64,000 nucleotides of DNA from positions 1-64,000 of the forward strand of contig OCMG01000004.1 of assembly GCA_900215285.1 (NCBI GenBank). The letters are read 5' to 3'. Shown piece by piece: positions 1 to 8,678 of the stretch. A program made the position numbers and the translations under genes. Every line of letters starts with the position of its first letter. Position 1 is the first letter of the stretch. This DNA is from Ensifer adhaerens (GTDB lineage: Bacteria > Pseudomonadota > Alphaproteobacteria > Rhizobiales > Rhizobiaceae). The notes under the pieces were generated by a model. It saw only the letters and a program-made list of their open reading frames with translations, searched no databases and had not been told where the DNA came from.

Positions 1-168
1 CTTGCGAGGGCTTCGCGACCCCTTCCCGGACTTATTCATCCAGTGGCTCCCGTCGCGCGTTTCAGTCCTGCTACCGTTGCGGGGGCAGCGCCGGGATAGG
101 GTCTTGCAACCTTTACCGGCTTCCCAATTCTCCAGAGAGTTTCCTCACCTCCCCGGCACCTCAAGCAT
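1..168 (-). promoter_or_regulatory. Cobalamin (B12) riboswitch, partial
   Basis: Read on the minus strand, this stretch carries the conserved blocks of a cobalamin riboswitch in order: GGGAAGCCGGT, GGCGCTGCCCCCGCAACGG, GAGCCACTGG (the B12 box) and CCGGGAAGG. The 3' part, with the usual expression platform, runs off the left edge, so the regulated gene lies outside the window. Such elements normally turn off B12 transport or biosynthesis genes when adenosylcobalamin is plentiful. The nearby metH product needs B12, but metH is not downstream of this element. Confidence 0.88.
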
Positions 169-200
169 CGCGATATGACCACAGGAGAAAGGCCCGCGCG

Positions 201-216
201 ATGTCGTTTGCGACAT
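201..216. promoter_or_regulatory. Short inverted repeat upstream of the riboswitch
   Basis: ATGTCG and CGACAT form 6-bp arms around a TTTG centre, about 35 bp upstream of the riboswitch start on the minus strand and about 50 bp beyond the hicB stop. It may be an operator for the riboswitch-controlled transcript or chance. No T-run follows, so a terminator is unlikely. Confidence 0.25.
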
Positions 217-263
217 GGCGATGGCGTGGGAGGACAAAAGGTTGAAGACCAACGTGGGTACCG

Positions 264-593
264 CTACCCCACAGCTCGTTCAAGTGCCGATGTCACCCAT
301 TTGTTAAGGCTTACGCCATCCCGGCGCGCGGCGATCGTGAGCGCCTTGTGAAGGCTCGGGTCGGTTCTGATAACAAACTGGCCGGAGAACGGCTTTTCTG
401 CTTCTTCGCCACGCTCGGCACAAAAGGCCAGATAATCCTCGACCGACTCAGCAAGGGCCTGCTTCAACTCCTGCGCGGAGACACCCTGAAACGTGATGAC
501 ATCGCGCAGATTGATGACCTCGCCATGGAAAATCTCGGCATCCTCATCGAATTCCACGACGGCTTCATAGCCCTTGTAATGCATCATGCTCAT
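264..593 (-). CDS. hicB: HicB-family antitoxin
   Basis: This 109-aa protein has the HicB N-terminal fold (HYKGYEAVVEFDEDAEIFHG, then repeated acidic strands) and a C-terminal ribbon-helix-helix segment at about residues 70-108 (FVIRTDPSLHKAL, then SLNKWVTSALE). HicB proteins bind and neutralise HicA and repress their own operon through the C-terminal domain. The start at 593 is chosen because its ATG overlaps the hicA stop as ATGA, the usual arrangement for translational coupling; a longer upstream frame lies inside hicA and is not protein-like. Confidence 0.88.
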   Translation of the reverse strand: MSMMHYKGYEAVVEFDEDAEIFHGEVINLRDVITFQGVSAQELKQALAESVEDYLAFCAERGEEAEKPFSGQFVIRTDPSLHKALTIAARRDGVSLNKWVTSALERAVG

Positions 594-850
594 GGTCTGA
601 TCTCCGCTTCCTGCAGAAAGCGCCGCACCGATTTCACCGCGCCCTTGTCCGTTTCCTTTTGCGGATGAGGGCGATGGAACACTGCGCGCACGCCGTTCAG
701 CGCCACACGCACACGCGACCCCTGCCCTTCGCTGATCTCCGCGCCGCAAGCCTCCAGAAGAGCCTCGATGTCGCGCCAGACAATGCCGGCGCGGACAGGA
801 TCTGTGAAGATCGCTTCAAGCATCGCACGATGCTTTCTGCTCAATGACAT
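590..850 (-). CDS. hicA: HicA-family mRNA interferase toxin
   Basis: This 86-aa protein matches the HicA double-stranded-RNA-binding-like family: IVWRDIEALLEACGAEISEG, GSRVRVALNG, then FHRPHPQKETDKGAVKSVRRFL. HicA toxins cleave mRNA and are held inactive by HicB. In the classic family the catalytic histidine follows GS; here residues 44-46 are GSR, and His59 and His62 of FHRPHP are the conserved histidines of this subgroup. The first gene of the pair is the toxin, as usual for hicAB. The -10-like sequence TATAAT/TACTAT lies almost on the ATG, so the start could be a few codons downstream (Met10). Confidence 0.85.
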   Translation of the reverse strand: MSLSRKHRAMLEAIFTDPVRAGIVWRDIEALLEACGAEISEGQGSRVRVALNGVRAVFHRPHPQKETDKGAVKSVRRFLQEAEIRP

Positions 851-1002
851 TTATAGTATCACTTTTCGATATCAAGCCGCAAGACGAGGAGATTGCCGCG
901 TAGCTTTGCGCCATGAAATGAACAATACAACCGAATTGCAACTAAAGATACATATTGCGCTTGAGTGGGCGCAAGAGGACAAGAACAGGGACTTGCTGAA
1001 CC

Positions 1003-1482
1003 ATGAATGGACCCGTTTCAATGCCTGAAAGCGACATCGTCTCGGTCGGCAAGCCGTTGCCGCGTCTTAAGGAGGTGGTGGCGCTGGACGGGCGGAAGCT
1101 CCGTGTGATCTTTGAAGACGGCCATTCAAAGGTGGTGGACCTGACGGCCGCGTTGGAGAGCCGGCGCATTTACAAGCCGCTGCGCGAGGACGATGCGTTG
1201 TTTCGTTCGTTCCGCATCAGCGACTATCGCAACGCGCTGGAATGGAGCGACGAGCTCGACTTCTCTGCCATCTGGCTGAAGGCCCTGCCCTCTGTCGAAT
1301 TCAGCAATGCCGACTTCCGCGCCGCCATGGACGAGCTCGGCATGACGTTGGACGGCATGGCCGCAGCGCTCGAAGTCTCGCGCCGGCTGATTGCGGATTA
1401 CCGCAAGGACAAGCCTATTCCACAGCATATCAGCCTGGCGACGCGGTATCTGTTGGAGCACAGGGTGGGTCGGGTGGCGTAG
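1003..1482 (+). CDS. DUF2442 domain protein with C-terminal HTH-like region
   Basis: Residues about 18-95 resemble DUF2442 (LKEVVALDGRKLRVIFEDG, then VDLTAALESRRIYKPL), a small domain common near toxin-antitoxin and mobile genes. The C-terminal 60 residues (FRAAMDELGMTLDGMAAALEVSRRLIADYRKDKPIP) look like a Cro/XRE-type helix-turn-helix, so it may bind DNA. A second ATG at 1021 is an alternative start. It lies alone between two toxin-antitoxin loci on the opposite strand. The molecular role is unknown. Confidence 0.7.
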   Translation: MNGPVSMPESDIVSVGKPLPRLKEVVALDGRKLRVIFEDGHSKVVDLTAALESRRIYKPLREDDALFRSFRISDYRNALEWSDELDFSAIWLKALPSVEFSNADFRAAMDELGMTLDGMAAALEVSRRLIADYRKDKPIPQHISLATRYLLEHRVGRVA

Positions 1483-1485
1483 ACC

Positions 1486-1764
1486 TCACGCCACCGCCTT
1501 CGCCACCATATCAGGAAACTGTGCGATCACCCGGATATAGGCGATGGCGAAGTCCGGGGCGGTGGCGCGGGCCTGCTCCCAATCGCGCAGCGTCCCCACG
1601 GGGACATGAAAACGGGCGGCGAAATCCGTTTGCGACAGGCCGAGCGCCGTTCGGGTGCGACGGATCAGCCGGGCACGCTGACCACGATCCAGCGCCTCCG
1701 CGGTCACGTCGAAATCTTCGGCGTCGTCGGGATCAGCCGGCAGAATGATAGGCTCGTTCTTCAC
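1486..1764 (-). CDS. XRE-type helix-turn-helix antitoxin paired with BrnT
   Basis: This 92-aa protein has an acidic N-terminus and a helix-turn-helix at about residues 33-70 (LIRRTRTALGLSQTDFAARF, then VPVGTLRDWEQ). The GTG start at 1764 is supported by AGAAGGAG 8 nt upstream and lies inside the end of the BrnT gene in another frame (32-nt overlap), which implies coupling. In the classic BrnTA module the antitoxin is a ribbon-helix-helix protein (BrnA); here it is an HTH protein of the kind often found with BrnT-like toxins in Rhizobiales. It is expected to repress the pair via the palindrome at 2015-2037. Confidence 0.75.
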   Translation of the reverse strand: MKNEPIILPADPDDAEDFDVTAEALDRGQRARLIRRTRTALGLSQTDFAARFHVPVGTLRDWEQARATAPDFAIAYIRVIAQFPDMVAKAVA

Positions 1765-2008
1765 CCTTGTTGCTCCTTCTGACTGATATGAAACGCGGCA
1801 GATTATTTCGCCACGTGAACACACCCGTAAACAGCTTACCTTCCACGGTTCCAATGACCTTGAAACGCGCCTCTCCATCGATCTCGCGGATCGACGGAAG
1901 GATGAGGTGCTCACCATCTTCAAAAATGCGTTCTCCAAAGGCGAGCGGCAGCTTGTGCTTCTCGCGATTGATCGCATCTTTCGCGGGATCAAACCTGCTC
2001 TCAGACAT
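1733..2008 (-). CDS. brnT: BrnT-family ribonuclease toxin
   Basis: This 91-aa protein has the BrnT signature: FDPAKDAINREKHKLPLAFGERIFED, REIDGEARFKVIGTVEG, FTWRNNLPRFISVRRSNKGEERAY. BrnT toxins have a RelE-like fold and cut RNA, and the length fits the family. It is first in a two-gene minus-strand operon with the HTH gene that overlaps its 3' end. Confidence 0.85.
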   Translation of the reverse strand: MSESRFDPAKDAINREKHKLPLAFGERIFEDGEHLILPSIREIDGEARFKVIGTVEGKLFTGVFTWRNNLPRFISVRRSNKGEERAYHSAG

Positions 2009-2014
2009 GACGTC

Positions 2015-2037
2015 ACTATACGGGATTTCAGTATAGT
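2015..2037. promoter_or_regulatory. Putative operator of the BrnT operon
   Basis: ACTATAC and GTATAGT form perfect 7-bp arms around a 9-bp centre, 7 bp upstream of the BrnT start codon and overlapping the likely promoter. Position and symmetry fit autorepression by the HTH antitoxin, as in other toxin-antitoxin operons. Confidence 0.55.
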
Positions 2038-2207
2038 TCGCAATCGGCGAATGTTCGTCCTTTTCCTTTGGTCAGGTCATGTTGTCTCGAAAAGCATCCT
2101 GATTTGCTTTAACTGCTCCGGGACCGTCCCGGAGCTTTATCGTGTGAAGCTTCCCGATAGAGACCGAAACCCGCACTCAACCCAGGTCCGGCCTCGGAGC
2201 ATGATTG

Positions 2208-2588
2208 TCAGGCCTGCCGGGCCTTGCGGTTGGCGTAACGCTGATCGCGTTTGGCCTTTCGCTCCGCCTCGTCTTCGATCACGCGGGAGATCCGTGCCTT
2301 CTCGGCACCCTCGCGGGCCTCTATCTCGGCGGTGGCTGCAGCCTCGGCTGCCGCATGCCGTTCTGCGGCTTCGGTCTCGGCGCGGGTCCGCTCTTCGAGC
2401 TTCACGCGTTCACGTTCAAGGCGTCGTTCTTCGCGCGCTGCCGCGTTGGCGGTTCTTTCGGCCTGTCTTGCCAACCTGTCCGGTTCTGCGGCAGTCTTTG
2501 CTGCACGGTAGGCAGCAAGGAGTGCTGCCTTGGCGTCGGCGGATGCGGTGCTGCGGTCGGCAAGGTCTTTGTTTCTGGCGTTCTTCAT
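2208..2588 (-). CDS. DUF6481 family protein
   Basis: This 126-aa, highly charged, alanine- and arginine-rich protein is predicted to be mostly helical and coiled-coil. It has the DUF6481 pattern: KNARNKDLADRSTASADAKAALLAAYRAAK near the N-terminus and a basic KRDQRYANRKARQ end. DUF6481 genes sit beside cspA in many Rhizobiales, as here. Function is unknown. No signal peptide or membrane segment is seen. Confidence 0.75.
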   Translation of the reverse strand: MKNARNKDLADRSTASADAKAALLAAYRAAKTAAEPDRLARQAERTANAAAREERRLERERVKLEERTRAETEAAERHAAAEAAATAEIEAREGAEKARISRVIEDEAERKAKRDQRYANRKARQA

Positions 2589-2617
2589 TCTTATCCCAAT
2601 AATGAGTGAAGGAGAGA

Positions 2618-2842
2618 TCAGCGCATTTTGGCGCGCTTTGCGATGAGATTGGATGTGACCGACACACGATCGGCCACCTCTTTGGCAATGCGTGCCTCTC
2701 TCAGCCGGAGGGTCTTGGCATCCCGCGCGTAAGCGACGGATGCAAGCTCCTCTACCGCTTCATTCTTCGCAAAGAACTGCGTCTGAATGTTGCTGAAGGC
2801 GCGCTCCGCCTGCTGGCGGGATTTGCTATAAGTCTGGGTCAT
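2618..2842 (-). CDS. Small conserved protein of the cspA locus
   Basis: This 74-aa basic helical protein (TYSKSRQQAERAFSNIQTQF, then LREARIAKEVADRVSVTSNL) has no recognised domain. It lies between cspA and the DUF6481 gene, all on the minus strand, and is probably co-transcribed by readthrough of the hairpin at 2881-2905. Small basic proteins of this type recur after rhizobial cold-shock genes. The role is unknown. Confidence 0.6.
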   Translation of the reverse strand: MTQTYSKSRQQAERAFSNIQTQFFAKNEAVEELASVAYARDAKTLRLREARIAKEVADRVSVTSNLIAKRAKMR

Positions 2843-2855
2843 GGAAACCTCGCTG

Positions 2856-2905
2856 GTTTCAGCGTGAACGCCGAAACGAAAAGGCCAGGCAAAACGCCTG
2901 GCCTT
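2856..2905 (-). terminator. Hairpins between cspA and the 74-aa gene
   Basis: AAGGCCAGGC and GCCTGGCCTT pair around a 4-5 nt loop at 2881-2905. On the minus strand the stem is followed by TTTCG, so it resembles a weak intrinsic terminator about 60 nt after the cspA stop. A second inverted repeat (GTTTCAGCG with CGCCGAAAC, one wobble) follows at 2856-2877. Together they probably let most transcripts end after cspA while some continue. Confidence 0.65.
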
Positions 2906-2964
2906 AATGAAACAGCTTCCGGCAGTGCCAGTACATCCGTGGTCAAAGGGAAGCCAAATTCGAT

Positions 2965-3174
2965 TTAAGCGGCCTGAAGATTGATGGCCGCCATCTTGCC
3001 CGACTTCATGTCGCGCTCGAGCTCGAAGCCGATCTTCTGGCCTTCGACGAGTTCGCGCATCCCGGACCGTTCGACGGCCGAGATGTGAACGAATGCGTCA
3101 GCGCCGCCGTTGTCAGGCTGAATGAAGCCGAAGCCCTTGGTGGAATTGAACCATTTTACTGTGCCAGTGGTCAT
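2965..3174 (-). CDS. cspA: Cold shock protein, CspA family
   Basis: This 69-aa single cold-shock domain (OB fold) has both RNA-binding motifs: RNP1-like [10 protein letters not shown] and RNP2-like DAFVHISAV. Such proteins bind single-stranded RNA and melt secondary structure. The start [10 protein letters not shown] at 3174 follows GAAAGGG at a good distance and matches the family length; a frame five codons longer exists. The long leader upstream is typical of post-transcriptionally controlled csp genes. Confidence 0.93.
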   Translation of the reverse strand: MTTGTVKWFNSTKGFGFIQPDNGGADAFVHISAVERSGMRELVEGQKIGFELERDMKSGKMAAINLQAA

Positions 3175-3385
3175 GTTGAACCCTTTCAAAGCATAGATTG
3201 AGGTGCCGCGAAGCTCATGCTGCGCAGGTCGAAACCGACTATTTTTGAAAGAGAAGTTCGCTTAGGGCGCGGTGCCAATCGCGCGGTAGACAAAGCTCGG
3301 CAAGCAAAAGATCGATGAAACATACATAAGGGATCACGCCAAGGACGTCAACGAAAAGTTTTCATTTTCCCAATAATGCAACCTT
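3175..3385 (-). promoter_or_regulatory. Long leader and promoter region of cspA
   Basis: About 210 nt between cspA and the metH terminator contain no gene on either strand. The minus strand has A/T-rich blocks near 3345-3375 that could be the promoter. This would give a long 5' untranslated region, as in cold-shock mRNAs that act as RNA thermosensors. I see no conserved cold box by eye. Confidence 0.35.
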
Positions 3386-3425
3386 AAAGGGCGTTTTCTC
3401 ATCATGTATTGGAAACACCCTTTTT
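3386..3425. terminator. Intrinsic terminator after metH (probably bidirectional)
   Basis: AAAGGGCGTTTTC pairs with GGAAACACCCTTT (one mismatch, one wobble) around a 12-nt loop. It is about 55 nt downstream of the metH stop on the minus strand. T-runs are present on the plus-strand side (TTTTT) and weakly on the minus side. Confidence 0.6.
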
Positions 3426-3478
3426 GCCGAAGCCTTCCAGTGGTGGAGGCACAATTTGAGGAGCCGACCTTCAGCCCC

Positions 3479-6400
3479 TCACTCCGCTGCCTCATTCACC
3501 GGCACATAGTTCAGCACCGGCCCCAGCCAGCGCTCCACCTCGCCGACGCTCATGCCCTTGCGCGCCGCATAGTCCTCCACCTGGTCGCGCTCCACCTTCG
3601 CAACCCCGAAATAGTAGCTTTCGGGGTGGCTGAGGTAGAGGCCGGAGACGGAGGAGCCGGGCCACATGGCGTAGCTTTCGGTGAGCGTCACGCCGGTTGT
3701 CTGCTCGGCGTCGAGGAGGCGGAAGAGGGTCACCTTTTCGGTGTGGTCGGGCTGGGCGGGGTAGCCGGGTGCGGGGCGGATGCCCTGGTAGGGTTCACTG
3801 ACAAGCTCCTCGAGGGCGTAGGTCTCGTCTGACGCGTAGGCCCAAAATTCCTTGCGGACCTTTTCGTGCATGCGTTCGGCAAAGGCTTCGGCGAAGCGGT
3901 CGGCGAGGGCCTTGACCATGATCGACGAGTAGTCGTCATTGGCGCGTTCGAAGCGTTCGGCAATCGCCACTTCCTCGATGCCGGCGGTGACGACGAAGCC
4001 GCCGATATAGTCTCGCTTGCCGCTGTCGGCGGGGGCGACGAAATCGGCGAGCGCGACATTCGCCCTGCCCTCGCGCTTGGCCAGCTGCTGGCGCAGCGTG
4101 AAGAGCGTGGCGAGTTCCTCATTGCGGCTTTCGCCGGTGAAGAGGCGAATATCGTCGCCCACCGTATTGGCCGGCCAGAAGCCGATGACGGCGCGCGGCG
4201 CGAACCACTTCTCGTCGATGATCTTCTTCAGCATCGCTTGCGCATCGGCATAAAGCTGGCGGGCGGCCTCGCCCTGCTTTTCGTCGTTCAGGATATCCGG
4301 ATAGCGGCCCTTCAGCTCCCAGGTCTGGAAGAAAGGTGTCCAGTCGATATAGCGGGCGAGTTCGGCCAGATCCCAGGTCTCGAAGGTCTTCGTGCCGGTG
4401 AAGGTCGGCTTGGGCGGCGTGTAGCCGGCCCAGTCGATCTTGTGGGCATTGGCGCGGGCTGCCGCCAGACTGGTGCGCTTCTTGGCGGCCTCGGCCTTTT
4501 CATGCGCCTCGGCGACCTTGCGGTATTCGGCGCGCACGTTTTCGACATAGGCGGGCTTCATCTCGGCGCTGAGCAGGCTCGAAACGACGCCGACGGCGCG
4601 GCTGGCGTCGGTGACGTAGACGGCCTGACCCTTGTTGTAACGCGGGTGGATCTTGACCGCCGTGTGGACGCGGCTCGTGGTCGCACCACCGATCAGCAGC
4701 GGGATATCGAAGCCTTCGCGCTCCATCTCGGCGGCCATGTGGACCATTTCATCGAGCGAGGGCGTGATCAGGCCGGAAAGGCCGATGATATCGACCTTCT
4801 CGGCCCTGGCCGTTTCGAGGATCTTCGCCGCCGGCACCATGACGCCGAGGTCGATGATCTCGTAATTGTTGCAGGCGAGCACGACGCCGACAATGTTCTT
4901 GCCGATATCGTGGACGTCACCCTTGACGGTCGCCATGAGGATCTTGCCGGCCGTTTCGCGCTCTCCGGTGATGCCGTTGGCGGCGTTCGCGGCCTTTTCG
5001 GCTTCCATATAGGGCAGCAGCACGGCGACGGCCTGTTTCATCACGCGGGCGGATTTCACCACCTGCGGCAGGAACATCTTGCCGGAACCGAAGAGATCGC
5101 CGACGACATTCATGCCGGCCATGAGCGGGCCTTCGATGACGTGCAGCGGACGCTCGGCATTCTGCCGCGCCTCCTCCGTGTCGATATCGATGAATTCGGT
5201 GATACCGTTGACCAGCGCATGTTCCAGCCGCTTTTCAACCGGCCAGTCGCGCCATTTCAGGTCCTTTTCCTTGGCTTCCTTGCCGGCCGCACCCTTGTAG
5301 CGTTCGGCGATCTCCAGCATGCGCTCGGTCGCTTCCGGGGTGCGGTTCAGCACCACGTCCTCGCAGGCTTCGCGGAGCTCCGGGTCGATCGTTTCGTAGA
5401 CGGCGAGCTGGCCGGCGTTCACGATACCCATGTCCATGCCGGCCTGAATGGCGTGATAGAGGAAGACGGCATGCATCGCCTCGCGCACCGGCTCGTTGCC
5501 GCGGAAGGAGAAGGAGAGGTTCGAGACGCCACCCGAGACATGGACATGCGGGAGGTTCGCGATGATCTCGCGCGTTGCCTCGATGAAGTCGACGCCGTAA
5601 TTGTTGTGTTCCTCGATGCCGGTGGCGACGGCGAAGATATTGGGGTCGAAGACGATGTCTTCGGGCGCAAGCCCCGCCTTCTCGGTCAGCAGCTTGTAGG
5701 CGCGGGCGCAGATTTCCACCTTGCGCGCCTTCGTGTCCGCCTGCCCCTGCTCGTCGAAGGCCATGACGACGACGGCAGCACCGTATGCGCGCACCAGCTT
5801 GGCATGATGCAGGAACGCCTCTTCGCCTTCCTTCAGCGAAATGGAATTGACCAGCGGTTTGCCCTGAACGCATTTCAGGCCCGCCTCGATGACTTCCCAC
5901 TTGGATGAGTCGATCATGACCGGAACGCGGGAAATGTCGGGCTCGGCGGCGATGAGGTTAAGGTATTCGATCATCGCCTGTTTCGAGTCGATGAGCCCCT
6001 CGTCCATGTTGATGTCGATGATCTGCGCGCCGTTTTCGACCTGGTCGCGGGCGACGTCGAGGGCGCTAGCATAGTCGCCGGCGGTGATCAGCTTGCGGAA
6101 CTTGGCCGAGCCGGTGACGTTGGTGCGCTCGCCGACGTTCACGAAGGGAATGTCCTTGGTCAGCGTGAAGGGCTCGAGGCCGGAGAGGCGCATCAGCGGC
6201 GGGCGTTCCGGGATTTCGCGCGGCTTGTGTTTCGCGACAGCTTCAGCAATCGCCTTGATATGCTCCGGCGTCGAGCCGCAGCAGCCGCCGACGATGTTGA
6301 CGAGGCCTTCGCGGGCGAAACCTTCGACCTGCTCGGCCATGAATTCCGGGCTCTCGTCATATTGACCGAAGGCGTTGGGCAGGCCGGCATTGGGATAGGC

Positions 6401-7252
6401 GCAGATGAGCGTATCGGCGGCTTCGGACAGTTCCGCCAGATGCGGGCGCATGGCGGTGGCGCCTAGTGCGCAGTTGAGGCCGATGGTGAAGGGCTTGGCG
6501 TGGCGCACGGAATGCCAGAAGGCGGTCGGCGTCTGGCCGGACAGTGTACGGCCCGAAAGATCGGTGATCGTGCCTGAAATCATGATCGGCAGATCGACGC
6601 CCTTTTCCTCGAAGACCTCGAAACAGGCAAAGATCGCCGCCTTGGCGTTCAGCGTGTCGAAGATGGTTTCGATGAGGATGATATCCGCCCCGCCATCGAT
6701 CAGGCCGCGCAGCTGCTCGGCATAGGCGATGCGGAGATCATCGAAGGTGACGGCGCGATAGCCGGGATTGTTGACGTCGGGCGAGATGGAGGCCGTGCGG
6801 TTGGTCGGGCCCAAGGCGCCTGCGACGAAACGCGGCTTGCCGTCGATCTCTTCGGCGCGGCGCACCGCGCGCTTGGCCAGACGCGCACCATCGCGGTTCA
6901 GCTCATAGACCATGTCTTCCATGCCGTAATCGGCCTGGGCAATGGTGGTGGAGGAGAATGTGTTGGTCTCGACGATATCCGCGCCGGCAATCGCATATTT
7001 GAAATGGATTTCCTCGATCGCCGCCGGCTGGGTGAGGATCAGGAGGTCGTTATTGCCCTGCTGATGACAGGCGCAGGCGCCGAACCGATCGCCACGGAAG
7101 TGATCTTCCTTGAAGCCGAGCCCCTGGATCTGCGTGCCCATGGCGCCATCCAGCACGAGGATGCGCTCGCGCGCCGCCTCCATCAAACGCTCGCGCGCAG
7201 ACTTCTGAGGTGCGGCAGGAGAACCGAAGAGCGTTTCCATCACGGGGGACAT
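3479..7252 (-). CDS. metH: Cobalamin-dependent methionine synthase
   Basis: This full-length 1257-aa MetH transfers the methyl group of methyltetrahydrofolate to homocysteine through methylcobalamin in the cytoplasm. The homocysteine domain has GAMGT (36-40) and zinc ligands Cys260, Cys324 and Cys325 ([10 protein letters not shown]). The pterin domain begins near [13 protein letters not shown] (370-382). The B12 domain has GDVHDIGKN with the cobalt-ligand His781. The C-terminal reactivation domain holds [15 protein letters not shown] and [13 protein letters not shown]. It is transcribed alone on the minus strand, and its promoter carries the palindrome at 7266-7293. No key residue is missing. 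Confidence 0.97.
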   Translation of the reverse strand: MSPVMETLFGSPAAPQKSARERLMEAARERILVLDGAMGTQIQGLGFKEDHFRGDRFGACACHQQGNNDLLILTQPAAIEEIHFKYAIAGADIVETNTFSSTTIAQADYGMEDMVYELNRDGARLAKRAVRRAEEIDGKPRFVAGALGPTNRTASISPDVNNPGYRAVTFDDLRIAYAEQLRGLIDGGADIILIETIFDTLNAKAAIFACFEVFEEKGVDLPIMISGTITDLSGRTLSGQTPTAFWHSVRHAKPFTIGLNCALGATAMRPHLAELSEAADTLICAYPNAGLPNAFGQYDESPEFMAEQVEGFAREGLVNIVGGCCGSTPEHIKAIAEAVAKHKPREIPERPPLMRLSGLEPFTLTKDIPFVNVGERTNVTGSAKFRKLITAGDYASALDVARDQVENGAQIIDINMDEGLIDSKQAMIEYLNLIAAEPDISRVPVMIDSSKWEVIEAGLKCVQGKPLVNSISLKEGEEAFLHHAKLVRAYGAAVVVMAFDEQGQADTKARKVEICARAYKLLTEKAGLAPEDIVFDPNIFAVATGIEEHNNYGVDFIEATREIIANLPHVHVSGGVSNLSFSFRGNEPVREAMHAVFLYHAIQAGMDMGIVNAGQLAVYETIDPELREACEDVVLNRTPEATERMLEIAERYKGAAGKEAKEKDLKWRDWPVEKRLEHALVNGITEFIDIDTEEARQNAERPLHVIEGPLMAGMNVVGDLFGSGKMFLPQVVKSARVMKQAVAVLLPYMEAEKAANAANGITGERETAGKILMATVKGDVHDIGKNIVGVVLACNNYEIIDLGVMVPAAKILETARAEKVDIIGLSGLITPSLDEMVHMAAEMEREGFDIPLLIGGATTSRVHTAVKIHPRYNKGQAVYVTDASRAVGVVSSLLSAEMKPAYVENVRAEYRKVAEAHEKAEAAKKRTSLAAARANAHKIDWAGYTPPKPTFTGTKTFETWDLAELARYIDWTPFFQTWELKGRYPDILNDEKQGEAARQLYADAQAMLKKIIDEKWFAPRAVIGFWPANTVGDDIRLFTGESRNEELATLFTLRQQLAKREGRANVALADFVAPADSGKRDYIGGFVVTAGIEEVAIAERFERANDDYSSIMVKALADRFAEAFAERMHEKVRKEFWAYASDETYALEELVSEPYQGIRPAPGYPAQPDHTEKVTLFRLLDAEQTTGVTLTESYAMWPGSSVSGLYLSHPESYYFGVAKVERDQVEDYAARKGMSVGEVERWLGPVLNYVPVNEAAE

Positions 7253-7265
7253 GGGAGGCCTCTCA

Positions 7266-7293
7266 AATCATATAAAGGCATCCTTATATGATT
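7266..7293. promoter_or_regulatory. Palindromic operator in the metH promoter
   Basis: AATCATATAA and TTATATGATT form perfect 10-bp arms around an 8-bp centre (AGGCATCC), starting 14 bp upstream of the metH start codon. The CATATAA...TTATATG type resembles the sites assigned to ArsR-family methionine regulators (SahR/SamR) in alphaproteobacteria; that match is from memory and is an inference. The regulator gene is not in the window. Confidence 0.7.
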
Positions 7294-7314
7294 ATGGGGA
7301 CCGGGATGCAACAG

Positions 7315-7340
7315 AAACCTGTCTTATCTGCGACAGGTTT
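7315..7340. promoter_or_regulatory. Inverted repeat upstream of metH
   Basis: AAACCTGTC and GACAGGTTT form perfect 9-bp arms around an 8-nt centre, followed on the plus strand by TT. It is about 60 bp upstream of metH. It could be a second operator or a plus-strand terminator, but no plus-strand gene ends here, so an operator or leader hairpin is more likely. Confidence 0.4.
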
Positions 7341-7393
7341 TTCGCGGCCTGCGCCGCAGCCGACCGCATTCAAAGCCGACACAGAAAAAAGCA

Positions 7394-7481
7394 GCACCTG
7401 CGGGGGAACAGGTGCCGCTGACAAGACGACATGACTGGGGCAATAAGGCCATGCCGTCGCCCACGACCCATTGGGTCGTGG
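7394..7481. other. Two strong hairpins between metH and the DUF2171 gene
   Basis: GCACCTG pairs with CAGGTGC (7394-7415), and CCACGACCC pairs with GGGTCGTGG around ATT (7461-7481). The second lies 36-56 nt after the stop of the minus-strand DUF2171 gene and may terminate it, though no T-run follows. The rest of the 7341-7516 gap holds no credible gene. Confidence 0.4.
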
Positions 7482-7516
7482 TCAGACGCAAGGGCGCCCT
7501 AATGGCTGAAGGCCAC

Positions 7517-7753
7517 TCAGTTCTTCACGTCGGTCCAGGTGGCATGGACATCCGTGGCGTTCTTCGAGAGGTGAACATGGGCGTCGACATGATCGACCCA
7601 GTCGAGCGGGATTTCGTGATGCTTTCCATCGCGCGAATCCTGCTTTGTCAGTTTGATGCGGCTCTGGCCATCCATATGGTCGACCGTGCCGATATGCTTG
7701 CCGTCGAGCGACTTCACTTCCATGTGGTCCTTGATCTGGCTTGCGGAAATCAT
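7517..7753 (-). CDS. DUF2171 domain protein
   Basis: This 78-aa protein contains a DUF2171/PRC-barrel-like core: MISASQIKDHMEVKSLDGKHIGTVD, then KLTKQDSRDGKHHEIPLDWVDHVD. The start at 7753 is preceded by GGGAGA. These small histidine- and aspartate-rich proteins are common in rhizobia and are of unknown function; some are stress-induced. It is monocistronic on the minus strand. Confidence 0.75.
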   Translation of the reverse strand: MISASQIKDHMEVKSLDGKHIGTVDHMDGQSRIKLTKQDSRDGKHHEIPLDWVDHVDAHVHLSKNATDVHATWTDVKN

Positions 7754-7870
7754 GGTGTTTCTCCCTTTATCGTGTTCGCACAGGGTTAACTCGACACTGG
7801 GAGGATTGTTCCTCGGTGAGCCAACGCAGGCAGGCGGTCGGGGAGAAAGGCGCAAGACGCTCCCTGTTTT

Positions 7871-8551
7871 TCAAGCGCGACCGTCGCCCCTGAAGCGGAT
7901 TTCACCCTCGAAGCCGGCGGCCATCAGCAGGGCGACCAGATGCGTTGTGTTCTTGGCCCCGGTCTGCCGTTTCATCCTATCGATCCGGTGCTCGATGGTG
8001 CGGTGCGACAGGTTGAGCGCGACGGCAGTTTCCTTGGCGGAATGGCCTGCGGAGAGATGGAGGAAGATCGACTGATCGACATCATCGACCACCGGATTGC
8101 CTTCCGGGAGCGGCGAAAGGAACCGCCCGAAGCAGGCCGTCACAAGCCAGGACGGCTCCCCTTGCGACTTTTCGGGCAGAACGATCCTGTCGTAGATGAG
8201 CTTCATCCCCAGCAGCTTCGCCTCGACGCGATCAATGCCTGGCTGACGGCTTTGAATAACCGAGCGATATTGCGGGACGACCGCGTCCGCGATGTATCTC
8301 TGATCCGGTATGTCGCCCAGACGGCCGCCCTTGAAGATGGCGTTGAGATTGAGAAGCCGCGAGACGACACCCATTTGCTTAACCGGTTCAAGCACCCAGT
8401 CGGCAGGATCGGGGTGATCCAGTCGAATGACGGCGATGCGCCAACGAACGGAGACTCGAGATACAATTCCGCGATACAGCTGTTCCGGTGTGGGTTGCGG
8501 TTGACTGAGCCAATTGTCCAGAAAGACACGCGAAATTTCATTGAAACTCAT
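7871..8551 (-). CDS. LuxR-family transcriptional regulator
   Basis: The C-terminal segment of this 226-aa protein (about residues 160-215) is a LuxR/GerE helix-turn-helix: IFLHLSAGHSAKETAVALNL, then SHRTIEHRIDRMKRQTGAKN. The N-terminal 150 residues form no domain I can name; they could be a PAS-like sensor. There is no receiver aspartate pattern or autoinducer-binding motif. It lies between the DUF2171 gene and a flagellin gene, all on the minus strand, so control of the neighbouring flagellin is possible but unproven. Confidence 0.8.
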   Translation of the reverse strand: MSFNEISRVFLDNWLSQPQPTPEQLYRGIVSRVSVRWRIAVIRLDHPDPADWVLEPVKQMGVVSRLLNLNAIFKGGRLGDIPDQRYIADAVVPQYRSVIQSRQPGIDRVEAKLLGMKLIYDRIVLPEKSQGEPSWLVTACFGRFLSPLPEGNPVVDDVDQSIFLHLSAGHSAKETAVALNLSHRTIEHRIDRMKRQTGAKNTTHLVALLMAAGFEGEIRFRGDGRA

Positions 8552-8589
8552 AAAGTACCACCCTCACTGTGCCTCACCCCCCGGCATTC

Positions 8590-8613
8590 CTATTTTATCG
8601 ATTCGCAAAATAG
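8590..8613. promoter_or_regulatory. Inverted repeat upstream of the LuxR-type gene
   Basis: CTATTTT and AAAATAG form perfect 7-bp arms around 10 nt, 39 bp upstream of the regulator's start codon and 66 bp past the flagellin stop. It could be an operator for the regulator or part of the flagellin terminator. Confidence 0.35.
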
Positions 8614-8678
8614 AGACGTTTCCGCGCGCGTCATCCCCTCGATATTCAGGGAATTCCGGCGGATCGCATTTCACTCAC

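Noticed and set aside
1907..2609. Plus-strand frames across the BrnT and DUF6481 genes
   Set aside because: They are cysteine- and arginine-rich antisense frames over genes with clear family matches.
3866..5908. 680-codon plus-strand open frame opposite metH
   Set aside because: It lies fully antisense to an intact, well-conserved metH. It is a codon-bias shadow in GC-rich DNA.
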